Shown in pieces: positions 1 to 12,413 of a stretch of 64,000 bases of DNA. The DNA lies in contig NC_030383.2 of assembly GCF_001625215.2 (NCBI RefSeq), positions 56,906,949-56,970,948 of the forward strand. The letters run 5' to 3'. This DNA comes from Daucus carota subsp. sativus (taxonomy: Eukaryota > Streptophyta > Magnoliopsida > Apiales > Apiaceae). Position numbers and translations under genes: made by a program. Positions within the stretch are counted from its first letter, which is position 1. The number at the start of each line of letters is the position of its first letter. The notes under the pieces were generated by a model. That model did not search any database, was not told where the DNA came from, and was given only the letters and a program-made list of their open reading frames with translations.

Positions 1-1366
1 ATTCATAATATTTTATGTCATGTTGTATTTTGTTTGTATATACAATATTTCGATGTTATATTGAGTTTTTCCCGTCCCTGATTCAATATCGTGTGTTTGT
101 TGTACTTGTGCTAATGACAATCAATTAACTTATACTTATATATAAAAAAAATTATGAGCAATCAAACTAGTTAATCTCTTTATTGCTCATACAAAATGAC
201 ATCATTGCTCATACAAAATGACATCAAGGTCATTCAAGTGAAAATATCTCATGTTGGTTTTTTTTTTCTCTCTTTTTTTTTTACACTCATTGTAGTTATA
301 CAAGATCGCGCTCAAGAGAAAATCAGTCCTTAAAATACAACCATGGAACCACTAAGGTTCTGCTGCACAGCCTTAAATTTTAAATAGATTTTTAGGATCT
401 AAAATTTAAATACATGTTATTTTCATGTTTTTTCGTCGTTGTTTGTGTTCAAAAATAATTTTAAAATATAATATATGGATATTGACATTTTTTACATACT
501 TATGGGTTCTCTCTCTAATGGTTATCTTTTGAACATGACTCAGGTTATACAATACGGAACCTACATTTAAAAAGATGCAGCTGAATTCATTGGAGCAAAA
601 TTTTGATTTAGGGGTCCATATGTAAAAAGGACAAATATAAGAGACGTGCAGGTAATAAAAAAAATTTAAAGGGTTTATTTGTTCAATTGGACAAACTCTA
701 TTGGAGTCTCAACAGCCTTATAATATACGAGTATTTGTGTTATAATAGCATCTCAAAGAGTAATATGTATATTGTTGGCCGCTAAATTGATCTGAGTAAA
801 ATTTTTGTTAAGAAGAGCAATTATTACACTATTGACAAGGCTTTTATCGTTGGAAATGCTCTACTACAGTCTACGAAGTACGAATCATCTTCCTTAGACA
901 TCACAATGAAGCATCTTTCTTTTGTGGAGAGGAGATAAAGCTTGTGGAATTTTACAAACTATAAGAAAGACTACACAGATAATTCCATGTCTGAACCAGT
1001 CTCATGCAATATTTGGTGACTGTTACCGGAAAAGGCTACAGAAATAAAAGCTCATGACAAAGCAAAAAAGAAAAGAAAATTCTTGGGACAAGACAAAAAA
1101 TATATATATTCATATATTGGAAGAAGCTTATTTGGTTACAAGAGGCTTAATATACATTTGACATTCGAAATCTATATTGGCCTATTGGTGTTTCATTTGA
1201 CTATACATTTTCAACACCACAAATTAAGGGCGCTTGAATGAACCAGGAAATTATCTGGTTTCATTCTGAGAGCTGTAATACAATTATACAAGTAAAAAAC
1301 TTTTATTTATATTCTTCTGTATAGTATAGTGCTGCAGCAGCAGCAGCAGCAGCTTCGATTTTCTGA
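1..1366. other. Intergenic / 3' flank of the beta-galactosidase gene
   Basis: No gene seen. AT-rich sequence. A 22-bp unit (ATTGCTCATACAAAATGACATC) occurs twice in tandem near 181-224. The last part (about 1200-1366) is probably the 3' untranslated region of the minus-strand beta-galactosidase gene. Confidence 0.5.
1331..1354. repeat. (GCA)n microsatellite in the presumed 3' UTR
   Basis: Seven or so uninterrupted CAG/GCA trinucleotides lie just beyond the stop codon of the minus-strand beta-galactosidase gene. On the mRNA strand this reads as CUG repeats. It is a likely polymorphic simple repeat. Confidence 0.8.
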
Positions 1367-4300
1367 TCACAATGTTCTTCTGACCAGTGAAATCCCGAAT
1401 GGATTACCTCCCCATTCTTCAAAAATAACCAGCTGATTCCCGGTTGGTTTTAACCATGATCGGGGGACATGATACCTGAAAACAAAATTTTGACACTTGT
1501 ACTTTAGCAACTCTTCTTTTTTTTTTCCCTTTTGTTGCAAAAAAAAAAAAAAATTGGCACTTAAATATGTATAGGGCTCTCGTCTCACCATTTTTGAGAG
1601 GGTTGTCCGCAATTGCTCAAGCACTTCTTTTCAGTGTAAGTCCCTGCATAACTGCAGGTGCCACAGTTGCTACCACGAGCGATGTAAGCAGGCCAATGGC
1701 GTCCAACACTTTCGCCGTTTATCCAAATTTGACCTTTCCCCATGCTACTCATATCTAATGCTAATGGGCCAGATTCTCGTGGAGCATTAAAAGTAGCCTG
1801 AAAAGTTTAAAAATATTGATGAATAAAAACCACATTTACCATATATAGCTCTTATTTATCTCTATACGTTAACTCTGCCCATAAAAATAAAATTTGAATT
1901 GATGAAATTACCTTGTACCAGGATAGTGGATGCTTCTGACCAACCAATGATCCTTCTAGCCAATTACTAGAAGAACTTCCACCAAGTGTGTGAAGACTCA
2001 TAGTTTGGCCTTTTAAACCAACCTGGACAACAAGGAAAAAACGGGATCAAGATTTACCCCTTTATCTGTACCTCGAGCCTTCTACATTGCATTGACTAAA
2101 TTTCTGATATATACTGTTTCTCTCTTATCATTTCTTGAAGTTAAAAAAAGATGTCAAGTTCGATCGCAAATCCTCAAAACGTCCTTGCCAATCTCTCTTT
2201 AAACCAACTTTGGTCAGTCTTTATCTTAATGTTTCTAAGATGTACACAGTTAAAGGAACTGTAGCTGTAGATATTCATATGCAAAGTTGCAAACCTTGTA
2301 GGACCATTTCTGCTTTGTCAAGTCTCGTGTTCCCCCATTTAGACCCTTTAAGGTAACTGGACCAAGAATCCCTGTGCTGTATGTCTCATAATGCACACCA
2401 ACATTCTGAAACACATTTGTGAAGGAATTTAGATTAGATGTCATATCAGCTGACAAATAATAATCGAAAACAAAAATTGTAAGGCAAAAGGTTTGACGAA
2501 GCTAACCGAAAGACCCATGGAAGAGCTTAGCAAAGAAATTCTGTTAATGCCGGCCCTCAATTTAACGGAGCCGGTAAATGTCAGTTTTGGATTTTCCAGA
2601 CTTCCATAAGCAATTCCTGTCATTAAAGAGAAATTTCACAAATTAAAGAACATTTAAACGATGAAAACAAAGATAAGCACTAATAATTGACTCCAATGCA
2701 AGAGTAAACTCCTCATTTTATATTTATCAGAGGATATTACGACTGCTTTCATTATAAAAAGTTGTGAAGCAGTTTTAGAAATTGGAGACAGATTTTGAAA
2801 TTAGGGAGATACTCCACAATACAAAATCTTGCAACAACTATTAGTCCATTTACCTGACGGTTGTCCATTGACAAAAACCTGCAAAGTGTGTCCGGCTGAC
2901 GCAATCGTAAGAATAGGATCTTTTCCGTTCTTGAGGAACCATTCATTTGAGGCTATATTCACGCTGGTGAGAACAGAGTAAGAATATGAAATTTGTTTTA
3001 CCAAGATAGTTAGAGTTTTAGTAATAGTTTTTTCACAGGACAGGATAATGATAGTATCTATAGACTATAGTTCTTACTCTGTGAGGTACCACAAATAATC
3101 TGAGTAATCTCTAGTAAGATTTAACTGCTCATACAACCCCCACTTTGTGAAAGTATCACCATCATCAGCAGTTGGAGCTTCTTCAGTGAATGACTGCCAA
3201 TGGAAAGCTGCACTAACAGGGAGCATCTTCATATGAGAACCATGGAAACCTACCTGCAAAATTATTAGGTAATATTAGTATTAGGAAAGCTAACAAAATT
3301 TATATGTTCAGTTTTAGAAACTTTATATATGAAAACGGAAAAATTTCTATCATTTCCAGAATGTCTGTCATTAGAAGTCACAAATGATGCAGACAGAGTT
3401 AACTTTTAAAGAAGAAGGATAAATGGATTACTGTAAGCACAATGCATTAGCTTTATATTGCATCACCTTAGCAGTGTTGAAAACTTCATTTTTGCAGTCC
3501 GGAAGAATGCTGATGGACCATGGAGGAAGGTCATATAGCTTATTAAAATAGTCAACTTTCGCCCAAGATCTAGTATCATAGTTGGCGAGAAATGCAGCAC
3601 ACGCCCCAGATTTTGCCCTGTACTCATGAGCCTGTAAAAAGAGATATGTGAGAAGAACAATTAACTTGAACAAAAAAAAAAGCATTCATGAACTGCTTTA
3701 GCCAGCTACCTCAGAGTTTTTGCCAAGTGACCAAACTGTAGGGTATGCTGAAACTAAAGCTGCTTCAGCTTGCTTAATGGCTCTATGCATGAGTCTCAAA
3801 TGTCCATATTTTGGTTCCCTTTGTAATCCTAATAAATAATCCACAATGAACAACGTCAAAACTATTTTATGTCCGTATAACTATAAATTTATGAAATGTG
3901 TACTTGCTGATAAACATAGTTGAAGCACAATGGAAGAAACGAGAAATGTACTATATATGTTTTAGAACTTTTATGCATACCGTATTCATCAAGAGGAGCA
4001 TCATAATCATAGCTAGTGGCAATGAACAAACCCGAAGATTCACGGCCAAAGTTAGTCCCTCCATGGTACTAAGATACAAGTTGACATATAAGATAAAAGG
4101 ATCAGTTCAACTCAAAGAATATCATTTATTAAACGTCATCTTTTTAAATAAATATAAAAACCTTTGACTTACCATATAATAATTAAAGAAAGAACCCCTA
4201 TTCTGTACGAATCGTACAACGGAAAAGGCCAAGTCTTCAGCTGGTCTATAAGGGACTGGACCACCAAATTCCGTGTACCTATATATATTGCCAGTGGTTT

Positions 4301-6076
4301 ATCAAACAGTATTTATAAATTTATGGTGCTGTAACTAATAGGCAAAGGAGTGGTAGCATGAGTAGTTTAGGGGACTTGACCAAGGGCCTCAGTCTAACAT
4401 AGTTCCTGTCGCATGCTTTAGACAAATTCACTATCATGTTTGATATATTAAAAAGTACATCCATGTAGCTTACCAGCCAGTCCAGACTTCAGTCCACATC
4501 TTAGGTTTGTACCACTTCTTTGGAAAGAAGCCTTCACAATAGAAACCATTGCAAGTGTCTATCTGCGATTGTAATTAGGCAATATGATTCTAATTTCAAA
4601 GCCATATAAATGGAAGCAGTTGCCAGTGACTGTGCTTCATGTACAACATCACTTGTGTGTGCGTTCCTTGACAATAAAGTTTCTTCTGATTCAAAAAAAG
4701 TGCAACTATTAATGAAAATCACTTACAATTGGATCAGGGACATCTTCTTGTTTACACATGATCCATGGAACACCAGTGTTAAGGCCTACAGCCATACTTG
4801 AGAACCATTTGGTATAAGATTTTCCCGGAGCACCTATTTCCCATTCTATCGGTCCATATTCATTCTCTATCTGCACGATGTAATCATCAAAATGATTAAA
4901 CGTCACCCTTTTTGAGTTGACAAGATATTAAACTCAGAATTAATTTAATAAGAGCAATCCCTTTCAGGCTACAGTATCAAGACTAAAAACAGCTAAATGA
5001 CCTGTGACATAATAATCGGACCGCCCTGGGGTTCAAATAATCTATTTGACTTCATCATGTTGACGATTCTTTCTGTAAAACGTTGCATTTCCACCTTTGG
5101 TTCATCAAAGTCAATATCAGTACACAAAACAGTCAAAAGTTAAGAAAAGTGGTAAATTTATATAATTCTTAAATTTCTGATTTTCTACATAACCAACCTT
5201 AAAAGGCCCGTTGTCTGTTCTAAATGAAATTCCAGGTACAAACTTAAGCCAAGTAGGGAATCCTCTGCATCAAAACAGAGCATAAAACAGAGAGGACAAT
5301 CAGCATATAATTTTACTATTTTTACCAAGATAGTTAACTTGTAAATTTACGCATACTATTAACATATAAACGGACCCTACAACATATTACCAGCAACATA
5401 AACAGAATATCAGTTATAATTAAGTACATAAGTAAATTACCCAAAGTTCCACTCAGCACAAACATAAGGGCCAATTCGAAGGTGCACATAAAGGCCAGCT
5501 TGTTGTACCACTTTAATAAATCGAACAAGATCATACCTCCCTTCAAAATTAAACTACATAGGCAATAAACAAAGAATCATTCAGTTTAGCATTAAAATCC
5601 CACAGACTACACCTACACATACTAACTACACATAATTAAACAAAATTCTATCTGGGCTATAATTTCGAGTTTTCGACATTACTTTTCCTCGAGTAGGTTC
5701 ATGTCCATTCCAGAACACATAAGTCTGGATTACATCCAAGCCTCCATCTTTAGCCTTTTGTATAAGATCAGGCCACATCTACAATTACAAAAATCAAGAA
5801 ATTACACTAAATTAAAGACTCCATTTTTATCTACCAAGATTACACCAACCAACAAAATTAAGAATTTCTATGTGTGTGTGAAGTGCATTAGGGAAAGAAT
5901 ACCTCAGGAGTGCTTCTTGGGTAGTGAATAGAACCAGAAATGAGAATCCTTCTTTGACCATTAATGATGATAGCTTTATCATCATAAGTAACTGTAGCAG
6001 TAACAGAGCTGCAAATACATGACAATATGAACACTATAGACACAACCCAAGTTGAAATTTTCCATATAAAACCCAT
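1367..6076 (-). CDS. BGAL: Beta-galactosidase, glycoside hydrolase family 35, 18 exons, 729 aa
   Basis: Secreted exo-beta-galactosidase that removes terminal galactose from cell-wall galactans and arabinogalactans. Exons (plus coordinates, gene order): 5903-6076, 5683-5778, 5441-5553, 5198-5264, 5002-5094, 4727-4870, 4474-4562, 4173-4278, 3981-4068, 3710-3828, 3467-3631, 3078-3253, 2854-2963, 2507-2616, 2295-2405, 1912-2022, 1589-1797, 1367-1475; the sum is 2190 nt in one open frame with GT/AG borders throughout. The start MGFIWKIS opens a signal peptide of about 27 residues (hydrophobic core [11 protein letters not shown]). The GH35 signature [14 protein letters not shown] gives the acid/base Glu185, and MWTEVWTGW gives the nucleophile Glu254; their 69-residue spacing matches tomato TBG4 (181/250) as I recall it. 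The protein ends at GISLVRRTL without the C-terminal SUEL-type lectin domain of longer paralogues, so it resembles the short BGAL2/4/12-like forms. The subgroup is not resolved. Confidence 0.95.
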
Positions 6077-6400
6077 TGAAATGAGCCAAGTAAATTTAGG
6101 GGCTAAAAATTTGATGGTTCTTGTTTTTTTCAATTTACAACATACTAGCACTATGAAACAAGTTTTAAAGAACAAGGGGTTCCAAGAAAATGAGCAATTA
6201 GCAGGAAAAACACTTCCTTTATGAAATTTGTTGAGAAGTGTAATGAATGCTTGTGAGATTTGCAGGGGGAGATTGGTTTGGTTTTGGGTGGGAATGGGGA
6301 AGTGTGCAACTTTTTTATACACATTTTGTGGGGGGAAGTGGGAGCCACCCAGCATTTCTTATACGTAAACTGAATACAGTACAAGCCAAATAGCCAATCA
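6077..6400 (-). promoter_or_regulatory. Likely core promoter and 5' leader of the beta-galactosidase gene
   Basis: On the minus strand a TATAAAAAA box lies at 6311-6319, about 240 bp upstream of the ATG at 6074-6076, in a C/T- and A-rich context usual for plant leaders. In-frame ATG-containing sequence further upstream (to 6355) lacks signal-peptide character at its N-terminus, which supports the downstream ATG. Inferred only from sequence. Confidence 0.4.
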
Positions 6401-7200
6401 AAGTATTCAAGTGTATATTGGAGCTAACTTTTTGACTGTTTGTTGTATGTTTATTGATAATCAAGGAATGAGCATATTAATTGCTTAGGGATTCTATTAG
6501 CATGAGTATGATTTGGGTAAACTAGGCCCGAAGCATTTGTTCGTTTTGTTTTTTCGTCCAAATTTATTTGCATGTTAACAGAAATTCTTTTCCGGTGGTA
6601 GTGTTTCGGTATGAGTTCGGCTCGATAACAATCGAGCCGATCTTGAACATATAGTTGAAAAAATCGAATTGACTCGACTCGTTTTTGAAATCTGAAAATA
6701 GTTTTTATATATGATGTGTTGAAGAATACGTGTCTTATTTATTCACACTGTGTTTTGAATTTCAAGTGTTAGGTGCAGTCGGATTAATTTTTTTACAGGA
6801 TTGTGTGAAATAAATTGTATGTGATTTGTTGCAAGTTGAAATGAAGGGGAGTGGAGTTTACTCAATTTTGAATTTTTTATAGGAACAAGTGAATGTAAGG
6901 AGGACTAAAATGCTTGAGAACAAGTCTTTAGATATCTTTTTGTTTCTAGTACATTGGAAATATGGGTTGTTTGGTTTTCACCTTATTTTACTTGCATGCT
7001 TAAATTATAACGGAATTAAATTAATCAAGGGTGAAGTTTTCCTATATGAAAACAAATTAAAAGTAATTGATCTTATCGCCATGGTTTGGTTACTAACTTC
7101 TTTTATCAAGTACCGTACCATCTTATCAAACAAGTACATTGTGTTCGTTCAGCTAATTTGTTTGATAAACTGCCATTATTAAATTTCAACCCTTATATCG
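6401..7200. other. Intergenic, no gene seen
   Basis: AT-rich DNA between the beta-galactosidase promoter and a Stowaway MITE. Short open frames here have no recognisable domains or coding-like composition. Confidence 0.5.
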
Positions 7201-7508
7201 TACTCCCTCCGTCCCCCTCAATTGTTTACATTGGAGGGGGACACGGAGACCAAGACAATGTATGAAAAATGAGTAAAGTTAGATGAAAAGTGGGTAAAGT
7301 GGTGGGACCTATCAATATTTAATAATAGATTTGAGATAGTGGAGGAAAGTAGTGGGTGTAATAGTAGTTTTTATTGTTAAATATGAGATAGTGGGGGAAG
7401 ATAGTGGGTGTAATGATGAGAAAAACTTACTATTTATGGTAATGTAAAGAAATGAGAGGGACATCCCAAAATAGTAACTGTAAACAAATGAGAGGGACAG
7501 AGGGAGTA
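7201..7508. mobile_element. Stowaway-type MITE (Tc1/mariner), 304 bp
   Basis: The terminal sequences CTCCCTCCGTCCC and GGGACAGAGGGAG are inverted repeats flanked on both sides by the dinucleotide TA (7201-7202 and 7507-7508), the target duplication of Tc1/mariner elements. The subterminal ends are also inverted (CAATTGTTTACATT against the ACTGTAAACAAATGAG arm). Non-coding and non-autonomous; about 300 bp is the usual Stowaway size. Confidence 0.9.
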
Positions 7509-7750
7509 CTCTTTATTTGTTGTTAAATCATATAATTTCTAAATAAAATAATGCTCTAAACATAAAATCGGATACAAAATTTCGATGGCATGACTATCGA
7601 AATATTGTGAATTTTAATTGATATTATTTATGTGAATACAGGAACATCTTCCCATCAAAATTTAACAGAGTCATTTTATAACAAAGTTTGTATTAAATTT
7701 TGTGTCTCAAGCATTTTTCTTCCTAATATGATCATGAAATGATATGTATA

Positions 7751-7983
7751 TGTAACGCCCCAGGCCCACATCAATGAGTGTGAAAACTTTAGTTCAGTTT
7801 ATAAGTATAAATATTACTACTAATTGCACCAACAAATCATGATTTTTTGGGGCCTATGGTGGGCTTGTGGATTACCCAAATTCTTGCAATTGGGCAAGTA
7901 TATTTGGGCTTATTTTCGGTTTCGGAATTCGGGACTTGACCCGATTTTCAGAAAAGACTCGAGATTTGACCCAGGTTGTCACA
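7751..7983 (+). repeat. 5' LTR of the TRIM element
   Basis: Starts TGTAACGCCC and ends GGTTGTCACA. It is the direct-repeat partner of 8202-8432. Confidence 0.88.
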
Positions 7984-8201
7984 TATGGTATTCAGAGCTC
8001 GAAAGATTTGATTCGTCAAGTTGCCGGAGGTGGGGACACGAAGGCTGGTGGTATAATCCCACAATGAACAAAGATCTGGAAGGCGGGGACACGAAGCCAG
8101 CCGGCCGGTATTATCCCACAATGACTAGAGAGGTTCGATCTGGGCCTATGCGCTATCCGTTTCGGCCTGACGAGGACGTCAGGAATTTAAATGGGGGAGT
8201 T

Positions 8202-8432
8202 TGTAACGCTCCAGTCCCATCGTGGAGTGTGGAGACTTTAGTTCAGTTTATAAGCATAAGTACTACTACTAATTACACCAACAAATCATGAATTTTTGGG
8301 GCTTGTGGTGGGCTTATGGATTACCCAAGTTGTTGCAATTGGGCAAGTATATTTAGGCTTATTTTCAGATTCGGAATTCGGGACTTGACCTGATTTTCAG
8401 AAAAGACTCGGGATTTGACCCGGGTTGTCACA
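8202..8432 (+). repeat. 3' LTR of the TRIM element
   Basis: Starts TGTAACGCTC and ends GGTTGTCACA, directly after the polypurine tract. Confidence 0.88.
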
Positions 8433-9909
8433 GCATACATCATAGGTTAGAACTAGAAACATATTCATACAATATTTTGAATCATTTGACTATATTTTGA
8501 ATTTATTTTCTGAATAAAAATTTGATGTTTAAATTTTTATTTAAAAATATATTATTAAAAAATTTTGAGATTATATTTTTGAGAAATCTTAAAATACGTA
8601 TAAACACTGAACGTAAACAAACTTCTCGGAGCAATGATCAAAATATTCGTCACACTTTTGCCGAACTAATTAAACGGACGAAATAAAGCTAGAGTCCCGG
8701 AACTACCAAAGGAGCAGTAGCTTTTTATTACTATAACTTTACCCTTTATGATATCCGAAGTTTTACGACAAACATACTGCAGACTTTAGTGTAAAGGCAG
8801 GATGATCATGTGTTTTTTCGAAATTTACATTTAAAATTTCAATAGAGAAGTCTTTCTGATAATGAATAACACAAAAAAGGTAAAATAGAAAAATATGAGA
8901 TCATAAATTTTAAAAAAATTACAAGCTATAAAATTTTCACTATAAAAATATACTCCCATATATCCAATGGAAGGCAAAAAAAAAAAGAATAAAATGATAG
9001 TTTTCAACAATGACAAAGAAAAATAAATTAAAAATTAGAACAAATATTATGTTTCCCGTAAATACATGCTGACAAATTATAAGTGCATTTACACACCCTT
9101 TCTATCCCATACTCGCTTGTAAAGTGATTAAATTGTTAATGATAATTTTCAGTGAAAAGTTCAAATCTTAAATAAAAAATATATACTTAATATATTGAAA
9201 TAATAATATTATGAATTATCATCTAGCTACCCTACAACCCGATTTCATATATATGTTATATAATCATGAACAAACACTTCGAATCTAAGATAAAATTAAT
9301 TGTACGGAAAAATTGCCAACATGTAAAATAGTTTAATTTTTGAAATCAAACTCAACTCTGACGCAATTTATTCACAAACGATTCCTTTCGGAACTTGAAG
9401 ACAACCAAATACGATGTACCGATACTACATACTTCGATGAAGAAAATAATGTTTACTTGTGGTTTGTATTTTAGAAAAATCAAAACAAAGGCGTCATCGA
9501 TCGGTTATAAAATATATACTAATCGGCACATATCGAACATTTACAAGTTGCATGACAATAAAATATAAGCGAAAGTCTTTGTTTAGAAAACGAATGGTTA
9601 CTTTTGGATCAAGTGCTTCAAACTTTGAACCAACTAACATTATTAAATTATGTATTACCTAACATTGTGAGAAACCATATAGTAACATTATTTCACCTTA
9701 TTTCCTTTATAAAGAAAAATAATAATCCTTGAAAAAGACGGTATGAAGTGAAACAAAAAGTAAATAAATTAAAATTATAATAATGAAAATATTTATCGCA
9801 AATTTACGATGCAACTTCCGCTTGAATGATTGCCTTTTCGGTCCCATTTGTTCGTTTAGGTATTAGTCCTTTTCTTTAATAAATTAGTTCCTTAAATTTT
9901 TTATACATA
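8433..9909. other. Intergenic, no gene seen
   Basis: AT-rich DNA with short spurious frames only. Nothing recognisable before the Helitron terminus at 9910. Confidence 0.5.
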
Positions 9910-10758
9910 CTAGCTTATAGCCCGTGCAAGGCACGGGAGCTTTTTAATTATTTATAAACTTTTTAAATATATTTTAAATGGTGTGAAAAAATTTAATTTA
10001 TAAATAATAAATTAAAATTTTCAATAAAATAAAATTCGAAATTATGATTTGTTTGTAAGTTAGAACTTTGGTAAATACATCATCACAGCCATTAATGGTT
10101 TCAAATAAATTATTTTAATCAAGCAATTCCTTTTCTCGTATGTATCATGTCAAAGTATTAAATTTTATCTATTAAATTTTAATATATTTTGAGTGGAATA
10201 CGTTATGCCAACTCCTATTAGATTATATTAATAAATGTATTTTATATTAAAATTATTATAATGTGATTTAAATATTTTTCAAAAAAATTTATATGGTTCT
10301 AAATTAAAATTGATAAACATAATTTGTTTTGAATTAAGAAAAGGAATCATAAATATGCAATAAGAAGGTAGAATCTATTTTGGATTAAGAAAAGGTTTTT
10401 TATCTGTTCCTCACATAAATCCGGCTTATTAATTTTAAAATATATTATAAAAAAATTGTGACGGTGAGATTTATATGATTCTACGAATAAAACTGGTAGG
10501 AAATATTTATTTAGGATTAAAAAAAATCATATACATGTGAAAGACATAATTTGTTTTGGATTCAGAAAAGGAATTATAAACATGCAAGTAGATATCAGTT
10601 GCCTTCTGGAACAGAATTTAATTTTGTTCCAATCTAACGGTGCTTATTTGTTCAATATAAGATCCAACGGATGATAAGCTTTTGGACCAGAGGACCATGC
10701 GACCAAATTATCTCCCTTACGCTTATTATATATAAGTATATAATTTTAAGAATTTTGA
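9910..10758 (-). mobile_element. Non-autonomous Helitron, minus strand
   Basis: Read on the minus strand, the right end carries a GC-rich hairpin CCCGTGCCTTGCACGGG followed about 7 bases later by CTAG and then a host T (plus 9909-9913), the hallmark Helitron 3' end. At the other side, ATACTTATATATAATAAGCG near 10718-10736 matches the AT-rich 5' ends common in plant Helitrons. The first A^TC option places the 5' terminus at about 10758. The 3' border is solid and the 5' border approximate. No Rep/helicase coding sequence is present. Confidence 0.75.
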
Positions 10759-11192
10759 TTATATATTTATAAGTATTATTTTTAAATAAAAATATGTTAT
10801 TTTATTTTTTTTCAAAAGTTAGATATAATTATTTCAAATACACAGCGAAAAACAAGGTGAGGGACTGACATACCCGAATGAAGTGAGCAAGAAAGAGTGC
10901 TAAAATTTGTGCCGCTCAAGCCCTTTTGTGTAACCGACTAACCGGACGTAGGGTATATCTTTATTATGCTATATATATTTTTGTGGATCGTACCTTTAAC
11001 CTAACTTTGCTAAAGTAATTAAAAAAGAAAAGTGCTTAATTTGGTGAAATTAATAGTGTTTTGAATTTTGAATTATCAACTAATATTATTTACTCGATTG
11101 CCCGACAAGGCGGAAGATGTTATAGATGCTCAAACAATGTGAAAAACGTAAAACGGTTTAAATATAGAGTCGCTAATTACTAATTAGAACAA
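10759..11192. other. Intergenic, no gene seen
   Basis: AT-rich spacer between a Helitron and a MULE-type MITE. Confidence 0.5.
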
Positions 11193-11539
11193 GAGTAAGC
11201 TTCAGAGTTGTATCCAAAGTTTACACCGATTTTTTAAAAAATTCAAATTCTCAAAAAGATTGTCAAACTTTGACTCCGATTTTTAAAAGTGTGGCTCCCG
11301 TTTTCTGAGAATTTGGAATGAACAAAAGGGTAAAAATGAATTCCAAATTCTCAGCAAAGTGACCAAACTTTGGTCCGCTTTTAAAAAATGTGTCTCCTGT
11401 TAGACTGCCGTTAATGACATTTAACGGAAGCCACACTTTTAAAAAAACGAAGCCAAATTTTGGCCATCTTTTTGAGAGAAACTCTGGCCAACGTTTTGAA
11501 AATCGATGTAAATTTTGGACACAACTCTCAAGTTTACTC
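11193..11539. mobile_element. MULE-type MITE with long inverted arms, 347 bp
   Basis: The two arms (about 11193-11310 and 11420-11539) are inverted copies: the left starts GAGTAAGCTTCAGAGTTG and the right, reverse-complemented, starts GAGTAAACTTGAGAGTTG, with similarity continuing for over 100 bp. The element is flanked by a perfect 9-bp direct repeat TTAGAACAA (11184-11192 and 11540-11548), the target duplication size of Mutator-like elements. No transposase is present, and open frames within it are fortuitous. Confidence 0.88.
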
Positions 11540-12413
11540 TTAGAACAAAGACCAGTACAGTTCAATTATTTGATTATAAAATATATGAACGATCTTTTCT
11601 AAATTTATGATAATTAAGGTTTTTATTTGTAACTTCGCATGGAGAATTCAAGTAAATTTTTTGGTGGATGATAAAATTGTTATTGATGAAATGTTGTTAC
11701 GAGGCGGGATGGAAATTATGTCTCATTATGAAAAAAGAACGATACAATTATCGAGACTAATCGACTAATTGCGCTTTGATGACTTTTACAATTCAGTTTT
11801 TGTAAATTGGTTATGTACATACATCGATCAATAATAAAATCAGCCAAAATGAAAATCAAATGAATTCGTCAAAATTAATCTAATTAATAAAAAAGGTTAG
11901 AATTCATAACAGAAATTAGCACAAATTATTACTACTGTTAATTACAGAATGATTTGCCAATTAGACTAGTTGAGCATGCCAGTTATCAGATTGAAATTAG
12001 CACAAATTATTACTACTGTTAATTACAGAATTACGGTCTTTACAGTTGCGATGTTCACTCACTAACAGAAAGTTGACGAGATAATATACATATAGATGAG
12101 AATGCCACAACCACCTATATAACCAGCCTTTATCTGACCTTTTCGAGCTGAATATAACTTTGTGGATTGAGTGCTTTGGTGGCAATTTTATCCATTTTAT
12201 CTCTCCAATTTTCATGTGGGGCTATCTGGGGCATTTATGTTATTTTATGTAGGGCATAATTTCATTTAATAATAGAATAACATTTATAAGAATAAATATA
12301 TGCTTTTTGATCGATCATATCTTGAAAACAATTTTTTTGTGCAAGTTGTTCCTCAAGTAAAGGAGTCGAGAGGTTTCTGACTCTAATGTCAACTACCTAA
12401 TAGTACCTTCAGC
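11540..12413. other. Intergenic with a 39-bp direct repeat
   Basis: No gene seen. A 39-bp sequence is present twice, at 11912-11950 and 11993-12031, apparently identical, 42 bp apart. Confidence 0.6.

Larger units (their letters stand above)
7751..8432 (+). mobile_element. Complete TRIM (terminal-repeat retrotransposon in miniature), 682 bp
   Basis: Two direct LTRs, 7751-7983 (233 bp) and 8202-8432 (231 bp), begin TGTAACGC and end TTGTCACA (TG...CA). Immediately after the 5' LTR, TGGTATTCAGAGC resembles the primer binding site for initiator tRNA-Met. A purine run AATGGGGGAG (8190-8199) just before the 3' LTR is the polypurine tract. The internal domain is only 218 bp with no gag or pol. Flanks are GTATA on the left and GCATA on the right, a probable 5-bp target duplication with one later change. 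The LTRs differ at about 20 or more positions by eye, so the insertion is not very recent. Open frames crossing it are artefacts. Confidence 0.88.

Noticed and set aside
7824..8291. 155-codon open frame
   Set aside because: It runs through both LTRs and the core of the TRIM element and has no protein-like features; chance frame.
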